Positions 11,182 through 22,024 of a DNA stretch of 64,000 bases are shown in pieces (the first letter of the stretch is position 1; every line of letters begins with the position of its first letter). The DNA lies in assembly GCA_000507305.1 (NCBI GenBank), contig DF239090.1:128650-192649 (forward strand), in the 5' to 3' direction. The position numbers were made by a program, and so were the translations under genes. The notes beneath the pieces were generated by a model that was not told the DNA's origin, did no database searches, and saw nothing but the letters and a program-made list of their open reading frames with translations. Source of the DNA: Breviolum minutum Mf 1.05b.01. Its lineage: Eukaryota > Sar > Dinophyceae > Suessiales > Symbiodiniaceae.

Positions 11182-11241
11182 CTTCGGCAGATTGAGGCTC
11201 CATGCGTTCCGCAGCCCACCACCACTGTGAGCGAATCCTTC
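11182..11241 (-). CDS. possible exon with glycine-rich VVGCGTHGA motif
   Basis: A minus frame reads DSLTVVVGCGTHGASICRR before a gtttga donor. Hydrophobic residues followed by G-C-G-T resemble motif I of class I methyltransferases. Another minus frame with a good acceptor (gattcgctcacag) gives AERMEPQSAE, and a plus frame is also open. This is a weak call kept because of the methyltransferase-like exons nearby. Confidence 0.3.
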
Positions 11242-11525
11242 CTTGGTTGAAACAACGCATGAAGAGCTCTCCATGCACTAAGGAATCAACCAAATGAATG
11301 AGAAGTGCTCCCGATGCCTCCCGATGTGTCCCCCGGTAAAAGCATACTTAACCTGCTGAAATCATATACCTGAAAGGAAAACAAAGAAACCGACAACCTT
11401 GAAATTGTGTATCTAAGGGCTCCCATTACCACCGAAACGAATGTATAATCTCACTTCAACCATTAGGCAGGTAAAGGAATGGGAAGAAAATGCATCACAT
11501 GCAAGTAATTCACAAATCTAAGTAT

Positions 11526-11858
11526 CTATTTACTTTTTTGCGGTTGTTTTGTGGGGGTATAGGCTGCAACTTTGTCATGGCCAGTGCTGTTAGTCAGTGG
11601 TTCATATGCCTCAGCCATATCTTCTTGAGGCCCAAGTGGCATTGCTGAAAAAAGATGCTTACACGGAGAAACCCAACACAGCTGGATCAATAATCCCAAA
11701 AGGTTTGCAAGACTCGCACCACTCAAACATTTTCCTTTCTAGGCAATTCTGCCAGATGTAAGCCAAACCTGGAGATTTCATATGCAAATGTGTTTTTCCA
11801 ATAGAAAACCTGGAACATGTCCACCCGGCTATCTTGTTTCGCCAAAGGGCCACTTAGC
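11526..11858 (-). CDS. 3' end of a gene, three exons, unknown protein
   Basis: Exons are 11810-11858 (LSGPLAKQDSRVDMFQ, acceptor tgtaagtaacag, donor gttttc), 11709-11748 (NCLERKMFEWCES) and 11526-11644 (MPLGPQEDMAEAYEPLTNST to a TAG stop, acceptor gcatcttttttcag). The first junction is phase 0 to phase 0. The second works if a GC donor is used, which dinoflagellates are known to employ. An alternative is a gtaaat donor just before the stop. Function unknown. The C-terminus is hydrophilic and lysine rich. Confidence 0.75.
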
Positions 11859-12574
11859 CTGTTACTTACAGTAGGTTTCCAAAGATTCACTGGTAGGATC
11901 TAGTGGCAATCATCCCACATATCCAATAACAATTGGTGCCATCAAAGTGAGGCTCGTTTTGCAACCACGAAGAAAGGGCCAAAAGGACAGAATAATAACA
12001 TCTAAGTCTATATCTATATCTAAAAGAACAAAAAACTAACTACATAAAGAATTAATCATATCATATGATCTATATTAATATACCTGTCCTCTTTCAAAGG
12101 CATGCCAAATTGCATGATTTAAACAAAAACAAGCAAGATCAGTAAGCAAATAGTTTCCGCAACTTTTTCAAATTCACCCAGTTTCGGCAGCTCCAAAGTT
12201 TGAAAGATAAATTTCAGCTCTGCAAAAGGGACCAACCTAAAAAAAACAGCCGGAAGGTTGGAAACTCCATTCTTCTAGTGGATGTTTTTTTTTTGTTGGG
12301 TGGGCGTTGGCCCCGTTGATTTGTAAAACATGTCGAGAATTTCGGAAAGTGCATGTGTAATCATAAAGAATGGATGTTATCAACACATGGTTGAAAACCA
12401 GTTTTTGTTTCAGCTTTTTTTGTGTGTCACATTGAGCAAACGGCAAATGCGCTTACCGCATGCCTGGCATACCTCATGCCCATGCCTGAATGTTTGAAAC
12501 TCGGACCACTGACCACCTATGGATTCAAGTCATTGTTTACATTCATGGTTTACTAGATGAGTACATTCTTTCTA

Positions 12575-12938
12575 TCAGGTTGGGGGTTCAAGCGAAGCAA
12601 GATGTTCCATGATCTCCTTCCATGACATGACTTGAACAGCCCAAATTGAAGATTGCTGCAAACATGGCAAGGGTGTGAAAGAGGCTGAAGAAATGACACG
12701 CGCTCTATCTTTGACTTGTGAATTGCAAATCGAACTTGGCATGTTGACAAGGTATGTTCCAAGGAACCAACACCTTGCCTGCCTATCGAAAGGATTATGT
12801 AATCGTGCCAATTATTGGTGTTCATTTTTGCTGTTGGAGAACAACATGGCCCCTGCATCTTCAGCCAAATCCTCCAACCATTTCAGAGAGACCCCAAAGC
12901 ACACGACGTCCGCCATGGGTTGTTCTTTTAAAGCCAAG
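12575..12938 (-). CDS. 3' end of a gene, two exons, unknown protein
   Basis: The last exon, 12575-12655, follows acceptor cttgccatgtttgcag and reads IWAVQVMSWKEIMEHLASLE, with a TGA stop four residues later. The preceding exon starts at 12938 after a textbook branch/pyrimidine region (ctttcctaactttgg...gcag) and contains ADVVCFGVSLKWLEDLAEDA. Its donor is unclear: a GA or GC donor in phase 0 near 12824 would fit. Function unknown. Confidence 0.75.
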
Positions 12939-13157
12939 CTGCCATTCATAAGATCCAAAGTTAGGAAAGGGTGCTGCCATTCGACACTGAAAACATGGCA
13001 ATTGGGATGCTAAGGGATGTGCTGATTCATGTATGGCGTGCCTAACAATGAGCATAGCTTAGCTGTTATTGAAATTGGTTGTTTTGATTTTCGGATGGGT
13101 TTTATGTTATATATCTATATAGATTTATATAGATTTATATAGATTTATCAAAATCCA

Positions 13158-13321
13158 CTAAAGAAGTGATGAACTGCATGAAACTTCTTTGTCGTTCAGT
13201 TGGTCTTTGTTCCAAATAGCTCTACGTAGCTGTTCAGGGAACCACCTCATTCCCCTGGCAATGGACCTTACAGTCATACTCCATGTGAAGTCATGAAAAT
13301 CTGTTATGTTGAGCCTTTTCT
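13158..13321 (-). CDS. exon, unknown protein
   Basis: After acceptor ttgcatttgcag the frame reads KRLNITDFHDFTWSMT to a strong gtaagg donor at 13271. If that donor is unused it continues as SIARGMRWFPEQLRRAIW to a stop at 13158. Directly upstream another frame (EENPFLDGHASLEMINLLG) looks coding but leaves no room for an intron, so a frameshift or alternative structure is possible. Confidence 0.55.
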
Positions 13322-13957
13322 CTGCAAATGCAAGCTCCAAGCAGATTGATCATCTCAAGGCTTGCGTGCCCATCAAGAAATGGATTTTCCTCTCCAACTA
13401 TATTATGGCAGTTCCTGGCGTCAAAAGTGCTAAAAAGTACCCCCAAACCAGTAAAACAAAATCCAAAAAGGAATGCTGTCCCATCTAAGCACTCCCAAAA
13501 CAGGGGAGCGAACATGCAACAAATTCCAAAACACACTCGTCTTCAAGGCATCAACACAAGTTGCAGTACTCAGGCAATCTTCCCCACAAACGTAGGAAAT
13601 CTGATGGCTAAAAAATCCTTCAACACTTCATGACTTTACCCCTTTGCCAATCAATGGCGTGACGGGGGACTTCAGCCCTATGTCGCCAAGTGGTGTACAA
13701 ATTTGATCCAAGTTCAGGTCCTATACCTGACCTACAGTTTGGGATGGAAACCTCCATTACTGGGGTCGTTCCCTAACAAGTCTGTTTAGTAAGCCAAGAT
13801 AGCAATGGACCAGTGACATCCTTCGTGGTAAACACCATTTAAAACACAAACATCTCTTATTGAGATAGTCCTACTACTACTACTTATTAAGAGATTTTCG
13901 TTGATTTTCCAACTCCCTTCATCATCTTCATCCTTACATTATCATTACAATATGGAA

Positions 13958-15109
13958 TCATTGGCCCTGTGGATCATCTTCATTCACTTCTCTGCTTTTG
14001 GAGATTGGGCCGACCTCCTCCATTGCCTTCACTTGCTCTTCAGGTTTCCTACGGCTTCGGGTGGTGAGTGAGGTGCCTCTCATAACTCTGCTTCTTGATA
14101 AGCAGCTGATTCTATCTTCTCTCATGTCCATGTCCCTTCCTGTTTTTGGAAGATTTGATTTGTTCCCAATCTTTGCAGGAACGGCAAGGATTATCAAGGA
14201 TTTGTACCCACCCAGGATGCCAGTCAAAAGTGAAAGTTTGTTGGTGATCACACAGAACGTGACCTATACTAAACATATGACCTTCCTGGTGCTCACTGAA
14301 CTTGTGGTTGGGGTGATACGGTGAAGACACGGTGGCTCTATCAAGCACTCTTGGAGAAACGAAAAAAATCGAAGCATCGAATCATTAACAACAACACCCG
14401 TAGGCTCGAGGTTGAAAATGATTGTTTCGGTTTGGGGTCCCAAAACCCGGAAAAGGTCCAAATACAGTAAATAAATCAATATATATATATATATTATATA
14501 TAAATAATATCTTTATAAAATAAATCAGATCTCATTATATTTAAAACATATTTATAGGATATATATATATAATAAATATATATAAATATATAATAAATAT
14601 ACATAAAATAAATATATATATATATATCATACATGTCTTTGCTTTGCGCTAATATATTGCTAGTACAACCCATTTTTGGATGTAATGAACTTGTGTGTTG
14701 GAGGACAATGAATGACTGCACCTGGAAGCCCAACAATGGCCAGCAATTTCAACCGTCCCGTCCTGATCAACGAAGCCTTGTCATCATCTGAGAGACCATT
14801 GAGATTCCTCCGGACGCGTTCCACCTGGACTTGGCATGGTCAGTCATAGAAGCAGCATGTTTCCTCCATGAAGATTTTGTTTCCTGGTGAAAAACGTTAT
14901 GTTTTTTGTCATTTCCAGCCCCCAGCTATGTGAGAATTTGAAGGATGGTATCTTGAGTTGTTGGAGAATACCCTTGCCTGAAGCGTGCTTCAGTGAACAA
15001 GCGGCATGGTATTGAAGATGAGGTTAGCTTCCAAAAGTGGTCAAGGGTCATGTTCGACTTACATAAGCCACAATGAAGGCCTTCCGCACCCTCTTGTTCT
15101 AGCGGGAAT
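13958..15109 (-). CDS. 3' end of a gene, three phase-matched exons
   Basis: Exons are 15063-15109 (PLEQEGAEGLHCGL, donor gtaagt), 14722-14829 (QVERVRRNLNGLSDDDKASL, donor gtgcag) and 13958-14139 (EDRISCLSRSRVMRGTSLTT ... NEDDPQGQ then TGA). Phases 1 to 2 and 1 to 2 match at both junctions, which is strong evidence. The second intron (14140-14721) holds the long TA-rich microsatellite tract. The last exon is rich in Arg, Ser and acidic residues and is probably disordered. Protein family not recognised. Confidence 0.88.
14480..14627. repeat. TA-rich microsatellite tract
   Basis: Interrupted (TA)n and TATAAA runs lie in the intron between exons 14722-14829 and 13958-14139. Any long minus frame here (Tyr/Ile runs) is spurious. 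Confidence 0.95.
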
Positions 15110-15308
15110 CTAAAGAAGTATCTATCGTAGTCTTGCTATGGATCTCCAAAATCATGTAATCAAATATCATATAAATAACTGTACATCGTTTCAAAAAATA
15201 CGTATCTATACACACCAATAAAGTTGTATCTTATCATCCCTTCCGAAAAAAATGGGTTCCCCTCTTCAATCTCCCCTATGACCACAACAGACCGACCAGC
15301 CCAATGAC

Positions 15309-15437
15309 CTCGCGAGCAGCGAGGTCCCGGTATTGTCGGAAGTTCTCGAGGCACGCGGCAGCTGCCTCTGTTGGTCGTGGCATCTTAAGGGCTTGGGGAA
15401 TCAACTTCTTCCAAACCCATAGGATCCCTTTGCTTCC
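15309..15437 (-). CDS. internal exon, unknown protein
   Basis: Forty-three codons in phase 0 end at a gtcatt donor. The segments ILWVWKKLIPQALKMPRP and AAAACLENFRQYRDLAARE have clear coding character with GC-rich third positions. A following segment (EIEEGNPFFSEGMIRYNF, about 15214-15268) may be another exon, but only 33 bp separates them. Not joined in phase to 15063-15109. Confidence 0.85.
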
Positions 15438-15486
15438 CTTTTTTCGGTGGAGGCAAATATTTGATGCAAAATACTCATACCACCCA

Positions 15487-15560
15487 TGTATGGCATATTA
15501 ACCTACATTTAGTTAATTTCTATGGTAAATGTAGGTAACTATAACATATATACATGGATC
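15487..15560. repeat. family D element, short copy
   Basis: Inverted arms aacctacatttagttaattt and gtaaatgtaggtaactata, ending in acatggatcc. Same family as 17170-17275, 18708-18805, 24168-24243, 56803-56912 and 60786-60896. Confidence 0.75.
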
Positions 15561-15944
15561 CTCTGGGAAATGAAGAAAAACCATGGGATTACAGTATTTT
15601 TTGGTGACCTTTTGTGATCCTTTCTAGGGAACTTCGTAGTCTCTGGCATCAAATTTCCGTTTTCTTCTTCACCTTGCCATGAATTTCCCTCCCTCCCGCC
15701 GTAAGTCAAACAAATTCAAACAAAAACCACATACATGGGACGGGAAAATGCACATTGATGTATAGCCAACCATGTGGCTTATCAGCATCTTATCAGCTAT
15801 ATAATCTATAATATATGTATACCGTATACCCGCAAGTGTATGTAATGAGTATATTCAATATAATAATATATCTTTCATCTTTCTGTAAAACATATAGCAC
15901 ATTATCATGTCAAGATAAAGTAAGTAAAGGACCATGTCACTTGC

Positions 15945-16068
15945 TATTTCCACGGTCCAGGATTCCCAGCTGTGTCTGGTGGTCTCTCTCCAGCCATGAT
16001 TCGGGACCACCAAGGTGGCACCCCCAACACTTCAAGCCCAAGAAAGCGCCAACAATCCATGCAAATTG
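15945..16068 (-). CDS. internal exon, unknown protein
   Basis: After acceptor caaatttcccag the frame reads QFAWIVGAFLGLKCWGCHLG and later DHQTQLGILDRGN. The end assumes a GC donor (gcaagt); otherwise a TGA follows two codons on. A second frame (LEVLGVPPWWSRIMAGERPP) is also open to a TAG. Function unknown. Confidence 0.6.
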
Positions 16069-16288
16069 CTGGGAAATTTGGGCGATTCTTGGAGATTTGT
16101 TGTTTGGCGAATGGATTTCTTTTAATTATTCCCCTTCCAATTGACCAGGTGGGGTTGTGCACCCCCATTTTGTAGAGGAAACTGGAGGGGGGGATGATTT
16201 TTTTGAGATTCTTGTNGGTGAGGGAATTGTTTGGAAACATCACCACTCTATTATACGGTGCGAAGGAGAAAAAAGCATAGGGGGCGTA

Positions 16289-16453
16289 TTACTTCAAATG
16301 AACAAACTTGACTGACATCCTGGGTTGGGGGAATAGCTTGAATTAAACCTAGACAACAAAACCACGCAAAGCCAAGCCCCGTCCAGGACATACTTAGAAA
16401 ATCCTTAAAATCTAAAAATGCAAGCCAATTCAGGTCACTCAAGGCTTTCATCA
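16289..16453 (-). CDS. C-terminal two exons, unknown protein
   Basis: The exon at 16394-16453 (acceptor catcattttcag, donor gtatgt) reads MKALSDLNWLAFLDFKDFL and ends in phase 1. The exon at 16289-16311 (acceptor acccaggatgtcag) supplies the two missing bases and reads KFVHLK then TAA. Small but clean in both splice sites and phase. Function unknown. Confidence 0.75.
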
Positions 16454-17069
16454 CTGAAAATGATGCTGGTAATTTTGTAGGAATCAATGTTGCATCTCTT
16501 CTAGTCAGCCTAATTCATCCCGGTGGATTATATATATATATACATATATCAAAAAAATACTTCACCAACCACAATGTTCTCGAAAAATGAATATAAAACA
16601 ACTCTATTAGAGGGTTTGTACCATTCCAAATCCTAAAGCGCCATTTGAGAGAAATTCTTCACCTCACTCACTTGACATCACCAGATTGAGTCACCCAGTT
16701 CTTCATTGCAGGCTCGAAGTTATTGTTGTTTCCTTCAACGAAGGTTGTGCTAACCAGCCCGTATTGGAAAATTAAAACCAGAACACAGCAATGGTACATC
16801 CTTTATAGGAGGACTCAATGGAAGACAGGACCCAAAAAACATCCCAGGATATACACCAAACACCTCCTGATCAAATATTCCAGCATTTACATGTCCCCGC
16901 AAAAAAAAATGGTCCTGAAATTTGCTAAAAACAGGACAATATATGACTGGAAACTGTCTGCCTATATGTTTTCCCCTAAGAAATTAAGTACTCTAAGAAT
17001 CATTGCATCTCAAAACTGTTGGTCTAGAGATCCCAGACCCCTGCTATGCACATCCAAACGCCTCTATAG

Positions 17070-17163
17070 GAGGGTCCGTGCCGCCGCAGCTTTTTGTTGG
17101 TCCGAGTCTTTGCAAGGGTGTCAACCTTTGCAAGATGGTGATGTGTGTGGGGAAGTCGTGGAA
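17070..17163 (+). CDS. internal exon with strong gtaagt donor
   Basis: The acceptor cctctatag and donor GTGGAA/gtaagt bound an open segment. One frame reads SLQGCQPLQDGDVCGEVVE. A second frame (PSLCKGVNLCKMVMCVGKSW) is also open, so the frame is uncertain. A family D element begins a few bases into the intron. Confidence 0.65.
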
Positions 17164-17169
17164 GTAAGT

Positions 17170-17275
17170 GGTGTTGATATTTCCTATACACTCCATGTAT
17201 AGTATATTTACATTTATTTATCTACATTTGCTTGATTTCTATAGTAAATGTAGGTAAATGTACCATACATGAATC
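17170..17275. repeat. family D element inside an intron
   Basis: Arms tatttatctacatttgcttg and gtaaatgtaggtaaatgtac flank a short spacer, with outer atacactccatgtatag and ccatacatgaatcc. It sits 6 bp after the donor of the exon at 17070-17163. Confidence 0.8.
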
Positions 17276-18223
17276 CTATGTTTTTTTGGTTGAAGTGGAT
17301 GAGTCATGATGCATGATACAATTAAGTACGCCCTGGAGTTTGCCCACAAAATCCTGCAACAGTTGGGATCTTTAAAGCATCAACAAAAACACGGTATTTC
17401 ATGGAGAACTTATCCTGTTAAGCTGGTGCAGGATGTTGTTGTCCATCAACAGTATGACTTACAGTATGACCTATAAAAGGACAATGCATCTTTGTTTTGT
17501 TTTCTTTACCCAAACGTATCTTGCAAAGTTCCGGTGAAGACCGACAAATCAAAAGCGTATACAAAAACATACCTCCGTCGCACTAGCGAGTTAGATAGAA
17601 AACGGGAGGCATGAGCCACGAATCTTTACTCTCCTGCTGTTTGGGAAAAATCGCTTGAGTCGCAGGAAGGCAAATACTCACCGCAGCCATTACAGTCTAG
17701 ACTCGCGTATACATATACAAATATATATTTTTAAACAGAAAAATATATATATATATATTTATTTATATGTGTACATAACACTTTAAGTATATACATATAT
17801 GTATGGCGACTTAAATACTTTGATTGTTCGTCGGAAGTATGATAAATAACAACAACTATTCATCAACACCAACACCGACATTCAATACCAATGCCACCAA
17901 CAAACAACAAAAAAACAAACAACATCAACAACACGCACCATTTTTTTTGCAAAACCATGAGTGACGTGTAGATCTCAGGCAGGTCATTTTTTTCAAAAGT
18001 GGAACTGTGTCGTCAGACACGTGGAACTGATTCTTGAGGTCCTATTCTTTGTACAAACCTTCAGGATCCATCCGTCAACAATCCGATCCGGCCGATCCGG
18101 CCAATCCAAGGGGATCGATCTACTGAATCAGGCCTCAAAAGAGGTTGTTTTCTTTTTTTGTATTCCTCTGAGGTTTTGCAGTTTTTGTGTCATCTCTTTG
18201 TGCTCCCATTTTTTTTCGAGAGT

Positions 18224-18685
18224 TTAAGAGATTTGACAGCCAGGACCATGGAGATGATAAGGCTTTGGCACTGATTCACTTCCATTCTTGACCTCAGGAG
18301 GCAGAGTCTTGTGAGTCACACGGATGGCTTTCCGGGTGGGGCTGTTGGGCCAAAAATCTGAAAGCATTGAAAGCAGCAGCTGCGATCCCAAAATAGCAAT
18401 GTTTTTTTCAAATCCCAACTTAACAAATTTATTCAATAAGATATCAAGCAATATATCAACGCCATACTAGTTGGTGGTTTCAACCCATTTGAAAAATATT
18501 TGTCAAATTGGATCATTTCCCCAAGTAGGGGTAAAAAGAAAAAATATTTGAAACCACCACCACCTAGCATAATGTGTCTTATAATAATATGTCTTGCTTG
18601 AAGTGTGAAGTTGTGTGCACACTGCAAAAAGGAACCTCGGAATTTTGCGTCCGGGTCCTCTTTTGGTGACCCAGGCCACAAACCC
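18224..18685 (-). CDS. 3' end of a gene, two exons
   Basis: The exon at 18224-18357 follows acceptor gctgctgctttcaatgctttcag. It reads FWPNSPTRKAIRVTHKTLPP and ends HLHGPGCQIS then TAA. The exon at 18636-18685 (acceptor aacctcag, donor gttcc) reads FVAWVTKRGPGRKIP. A family A element fills much of the intron between them (18472-18566). A phase-consistent join would put the last exon in a different frame (FLAQQPHPESHPC), so frames are not final. Function unknown. Confidence 0.65.
18472..18566. repeat. family A element in an intron
   Basis: Termini are tagttggtggtttcaaccca and tttgaaaccaccaccaccta; the terminal inverted repeat is about 12 bp, with ctag at both ends. The interior atttccccaagtaggggtaa is shared with other copies. 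It lies between two minus-strand exons. Confidence 0.9.
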
Positions 18686-18707
18686 CTGAGGTTGCTTTTT
18701 TTACCGG

Positions 18708-18805
18708 TATCTATCCCATACCATCCATGTAGGGTATATCTACCTAAATTGACTGTAAAAATCAACCAAATGTACGTAGGTAAATATACCATGCATGGAA
18801 GGTAT
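18708..18805. repeat. family D element
   Basis: Inverted arms tatatctacctaaattgact and acgtaggtaaatataccatg, with central aaaatcaaccaaatg and outer catacc/ggtatg. Confidence 0.8.
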
Positions 18806-19061
18806 GGGTATATTGCATCAAATATGTGATTGAACGCCTAAAAAAGGGAAGGCCTTCATAATTAGACATGGCCATCAATACCCTTCACAATTCTGAAAAC
18901 ACCATCCAAAAACCGCTTCTGGGCCCCAACCCTTTTGACAACAAGGGATGAAAAGATGTACCGCCAACAAAACCCTGACAAAAAGCAGATACGTCCCCCC
19001 AAACAAATAACATGGAATCCCACAAATAAAAGTTTGGAAGATGTGATTCCTTGTTCCAAAC

Positions 19062-19250
19062 AGGTGATATGACAGGTTCAAAATGTGAATTTTCCAAGGT
19101 GTACCCTCTCGGAAACAAACATAACAGCTGAAAATTGATGGTTGGAAGACCATTTTCCTCTTCAAAAGGCCCATTTCCGGAAGCGAACTATTACACCCCT
19201 TGAAGATTAACATGGAAACATAATTCCCTGGAGGTTTGGTTCAGATCATT
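19062..19250. repeat. dispersed repeat with family C-like ends
   Basis: Contains aaaatgtgaattttccaagg, gaaaattgatggttggaaga and tgaagattaacatggaaac, motifs I associate with intergenic repeats of Symbiodiniaceae. The end matches part of the family C terminus. Assignment is by recollection. Confidence 0.5.
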
Positions 19251-19302
19251 TTCCTTTTAAACAAAAAAATCGCTGATTTTGTAACTTCCAGCCAGTTAAT
19301 CA

Positions 19303-19393
19303 TCCAGGGAATTAACATCTCCCACCTTGGGAAAAGGAAAATCATCTTCAAAATTCCATTTTGGGGGGATATGTTAGTTCCCTGGAGGGTAAC
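19303..19393 (-). repeat. family C element that begins at a splice donor
   Basis: On the minus strand it starts ggttaccctccagggaacta, exactly at the donor of the exon at 19394-19524, and ends near gttaattccctgg. The interior matches the 270-361 copy. The GT of the intron is inside the element terminus. Confidence 0.9.
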
Positions 19394-20026
19394 CTTCCAG
19401 GGTTGCAATTTTGCCATGTTATGATCGCGCCAAGTCACCAAGCTCTCAATCTCTTCTGCCACAACCAGAGGTCCCGGAGAAGCTCGAAGATTCTCCGAAA
19501 TTTCGGCCGCCTTGGCGGAATAGCCTGAGCCGAAACGGGGTGTTTTTGTTTTTTCAAAGGATGAGATCAAGGAAAAATGCGAAAAAAACATCGAAAAACA
19601 CACAAAAACAACACAAGGGATCAAAAGATATCATGCTAAACTGGAATAGCTATTATAAAAACAATTTCCACCAAAAAGAAAAACACGGATTTCAATTTCA
19701 AATGGTCCATGTTCATTTCAGTGAGTTTACCAGAAGTGTATTCAAAGGCACCCTACCATTTACAAACATAACGAGGGAAATTGGCAAATGGCTCTCCGGC
19801 CGCCTAGCAGCTACCCCGCCAAATATCACTGGCTTCCCCAAAATCTCGCAACCACATCTGAAAATGTTTCTTATTTTTGGATGATTTTCCAAATTGAAAA
19901 CCTGCATAGAAATAGCATTTGCTATGCATTTGGTTGTTTTTTTTGCACAAGTGTCTGTCACGGTGTTGCAATACATTTTCCACAGCTTCTTGGATCTCTT
20001 TCGCACTGCTCTCTGTCGGCTTCGAC
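19394..20026 (-). CDS. internal part of a gene, three exons
   Basis: Exons are about 19942-20026 (acceptor gcgttgttgttcacag, PTESSAKEIQEAVENVLQHR), 19757-19857 (acceptor aagaaacattttcag, ILGKPVIFGGVAARRPESHL, donor gtaggg) and 19394-19524 (AKAAEISENLRASPGPLVVA, donor gttacc). The last two join in phase (1 to 2). The third exon's donor is the terminus of a family C element. A second frame in the middle exon (WLRDFGEASDIWRG) is also open. It may continue into the exons at 18.2-18.7 kb. Function unknown. Confidence 0.8.
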
Positions 20027-20730
20027 CTGTGAACAACAACGCGGATTGCACATGATCTTTGAAGATCGAGGTGACATTAAAAAAACAGATCATTCATGAT
20101 CATTCAAACGACGACTCAACTGCACATCTCAGTTGAATCTGATGCATTCGATGTATCCGGAAAATCACGGCCCCCAAGAAAGGGTGCACGACTCAAAGCG
20201 AAACCAAAAAACCTGAAGCTTATGTTTCTGCATCTTTGTGGTGAGAGATGCTGTGGGAATTAGGTGTCTCAAGCTCAGTGACCAAGTAGCTTATAGACTG
20301 CCAATCCAAACACTGTATGTATGCTCATGCATGGGGTAGTGTTGATGAGTCTTCTTGTTGCTTTGGAGCAGGTTGTTGGAGAACTTACCATGCAAAAGCA
20401 GTACTTACATTCAGGCAGCTCATTGAAAAAAAAACATGCTGAACACCGGATAAAAGCTGCAAAACATAGATGGCGCAATGATGGTTAAACTCTCATATGA
20501 TTGGCTTTATCAGGAACAAAAATGCCTGTCAAAGCAACCTTTGGGGAGAGGCGCTGTACCACTTCCCATACCTTCATCAAGTTCTTCAATCCAATTGGGG
20601 GAAGGGGGAGTTATCCATTCAAAACCCTGGTACGAGTATAGATGGGAAAGGTTGATGCTTTACAATGCCAGGAAGCGACAGCTGCGACATCTGGGAGCAA
20701 CTGGCTTGGATTTCCCGTATTGGAACCTAC

Positions 20731-20833
20731 CGCCCTTGACATTGCTCGTTCAGCCCAAGTGGCAGCATAGGGCCACAGCCACGGGAATTCAACAATTTTG
20801 CATTCTCCATTTGATCTCCAAAGCCAGCATAAC
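20731..20833 (-). CDS. internal exon, unknown protein
   Basis: Thirty-four codons lie between acceptor ttcgatttggag and a gtaggt donor. The segment ECKIVEFPWLWPYAATWAER is typical coding sequence. A second minus frame (NSRGCGPMLPLGLNEQCQG) is also open. Function unknown. Confidence 0.6.
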
Positions 20834-20999
20834 CTCCAAATCGAAAAAAGGGGATGGGGAAGGGAACTATGGGATGTGTTTGTTTGTCTTTTGATATTTT
20901 TTGGGAGCATAGCTTTGATAAAAAAAAACCAAGAGATGACATATATGAGATGCGACGACTCGACGTACCTTACATCTCATGGGGTCCTAAGAGTTGCGG

Positions 21000-21128
21000 T
21001 GGGTGCTAAGAGTTTGCCAGCCAATGCAACGTTGAGAAGCATTTGGAATGACGGTCTTACCCATGTTGAACAAGCACTACAACGACCACAACCAACCTCT
21101 CTTAAATGGGTTTATATACATGTTATGT
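21000..21128 (+). CDS. possible exon, unknown protein
   Basis: Open plus frame with ANATLRSIWNDGLTHVEQAL. The minus strand has a gtaaga donor in the same place, so strand is uncertain. Confidence 0.35.
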
Positions 21129-21560
21129 GATACGTGCTGTTCATGCAAATGTTCAATACCATACGCTTCATTCAATTCGGCGCTTGATCATTTGTACAAG
21201 TTGCCCGAGGCATTAGACGATAAATTTACCAATATAATAACATTCAAAACCTATATCATATAACTCGCACTTCCTTGGAGTACTGCCGATAAAACCGTAC
21301 GCGTCATAGACTGAACCTCATTATCCCATGAAGATCATGGCTTTCAGTGGTTTGGGTAAGTCTAATAAGCTTGATCAAGCAGGTCATATCCTTCAAATAG
21401 GTTTTTCCTACCTTCCAACCAGCCACAGGGCCACCCATAACTCAAGAATACAGCTGTATCACGTCATTGCTTCTATTGCAGTGGTTGTGTTTTTGTTTAC
21501 CTTACATTGCTAGCTTCAGGCATTGCTTGGTATGGAATGGGGGCTCATGAATTACACAAC

Positions 21561-21592
<32 letters not shown>

Positions 21593-21704
21593 GAGGGGGA
21601 AAAAACAAAAACATGCCAAAAGATTGTACAGCTTTCCCCATCTACATGTTTTTGTTCTTTCCCCCATTCACTATGCCCTGTGCTCATCCACCATTGGATT
21701 TAAA

Positions 21705-21789
21705 TGTCGGGCTGCCCATCCACCATCCCATCCACCATCCCCCCGGTTTTCACGTCCAAGCAACAAATCACAGGCTTGGCCGCCAACAT
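21705..21789 (+). CDS. possible exon upstream of the 22 kb gene
   Basis: Open plus frame reading PVFTSKQQITGLAANMHSK to a gtacca donor. Two other frames are open and no clear acceptor is seen. Confidence 0.4.
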
Positions 21790-22024
21790 GCATTCTAAGG
21801 TACCACCCCAGCCACAATGTGTCAACACACACAACAACTCCTGGCAAGGGTTCGGGTTGCTGTCGTTTTTTCATGTCAACAGAAATTGTTGTGATTCTTT
21901 TCTGTCAAGGATGGGGTCCCCCTTGTTTCGTTAAGTTGAATGAAAAACAAGGAAACTTATGTGGGTTTATGGTGACTGCCTGCTTTGATCCAGTTGTTTG
22001 TTCACTTTTTGGTTGTGTTTTCAG

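Noticed and set aside
18433-18792. 119-codon minus frame
   Set aside because: Made mostly of family D and family A element sequence; only the segment 18636-18685 has splice support.
18862-19213. Minus frames with CYVCFREG and similar strings
   Set aside because: These are translations of a dispersed repeat that I recall from many Symbiodiniaceae scaffolds, not a gene.
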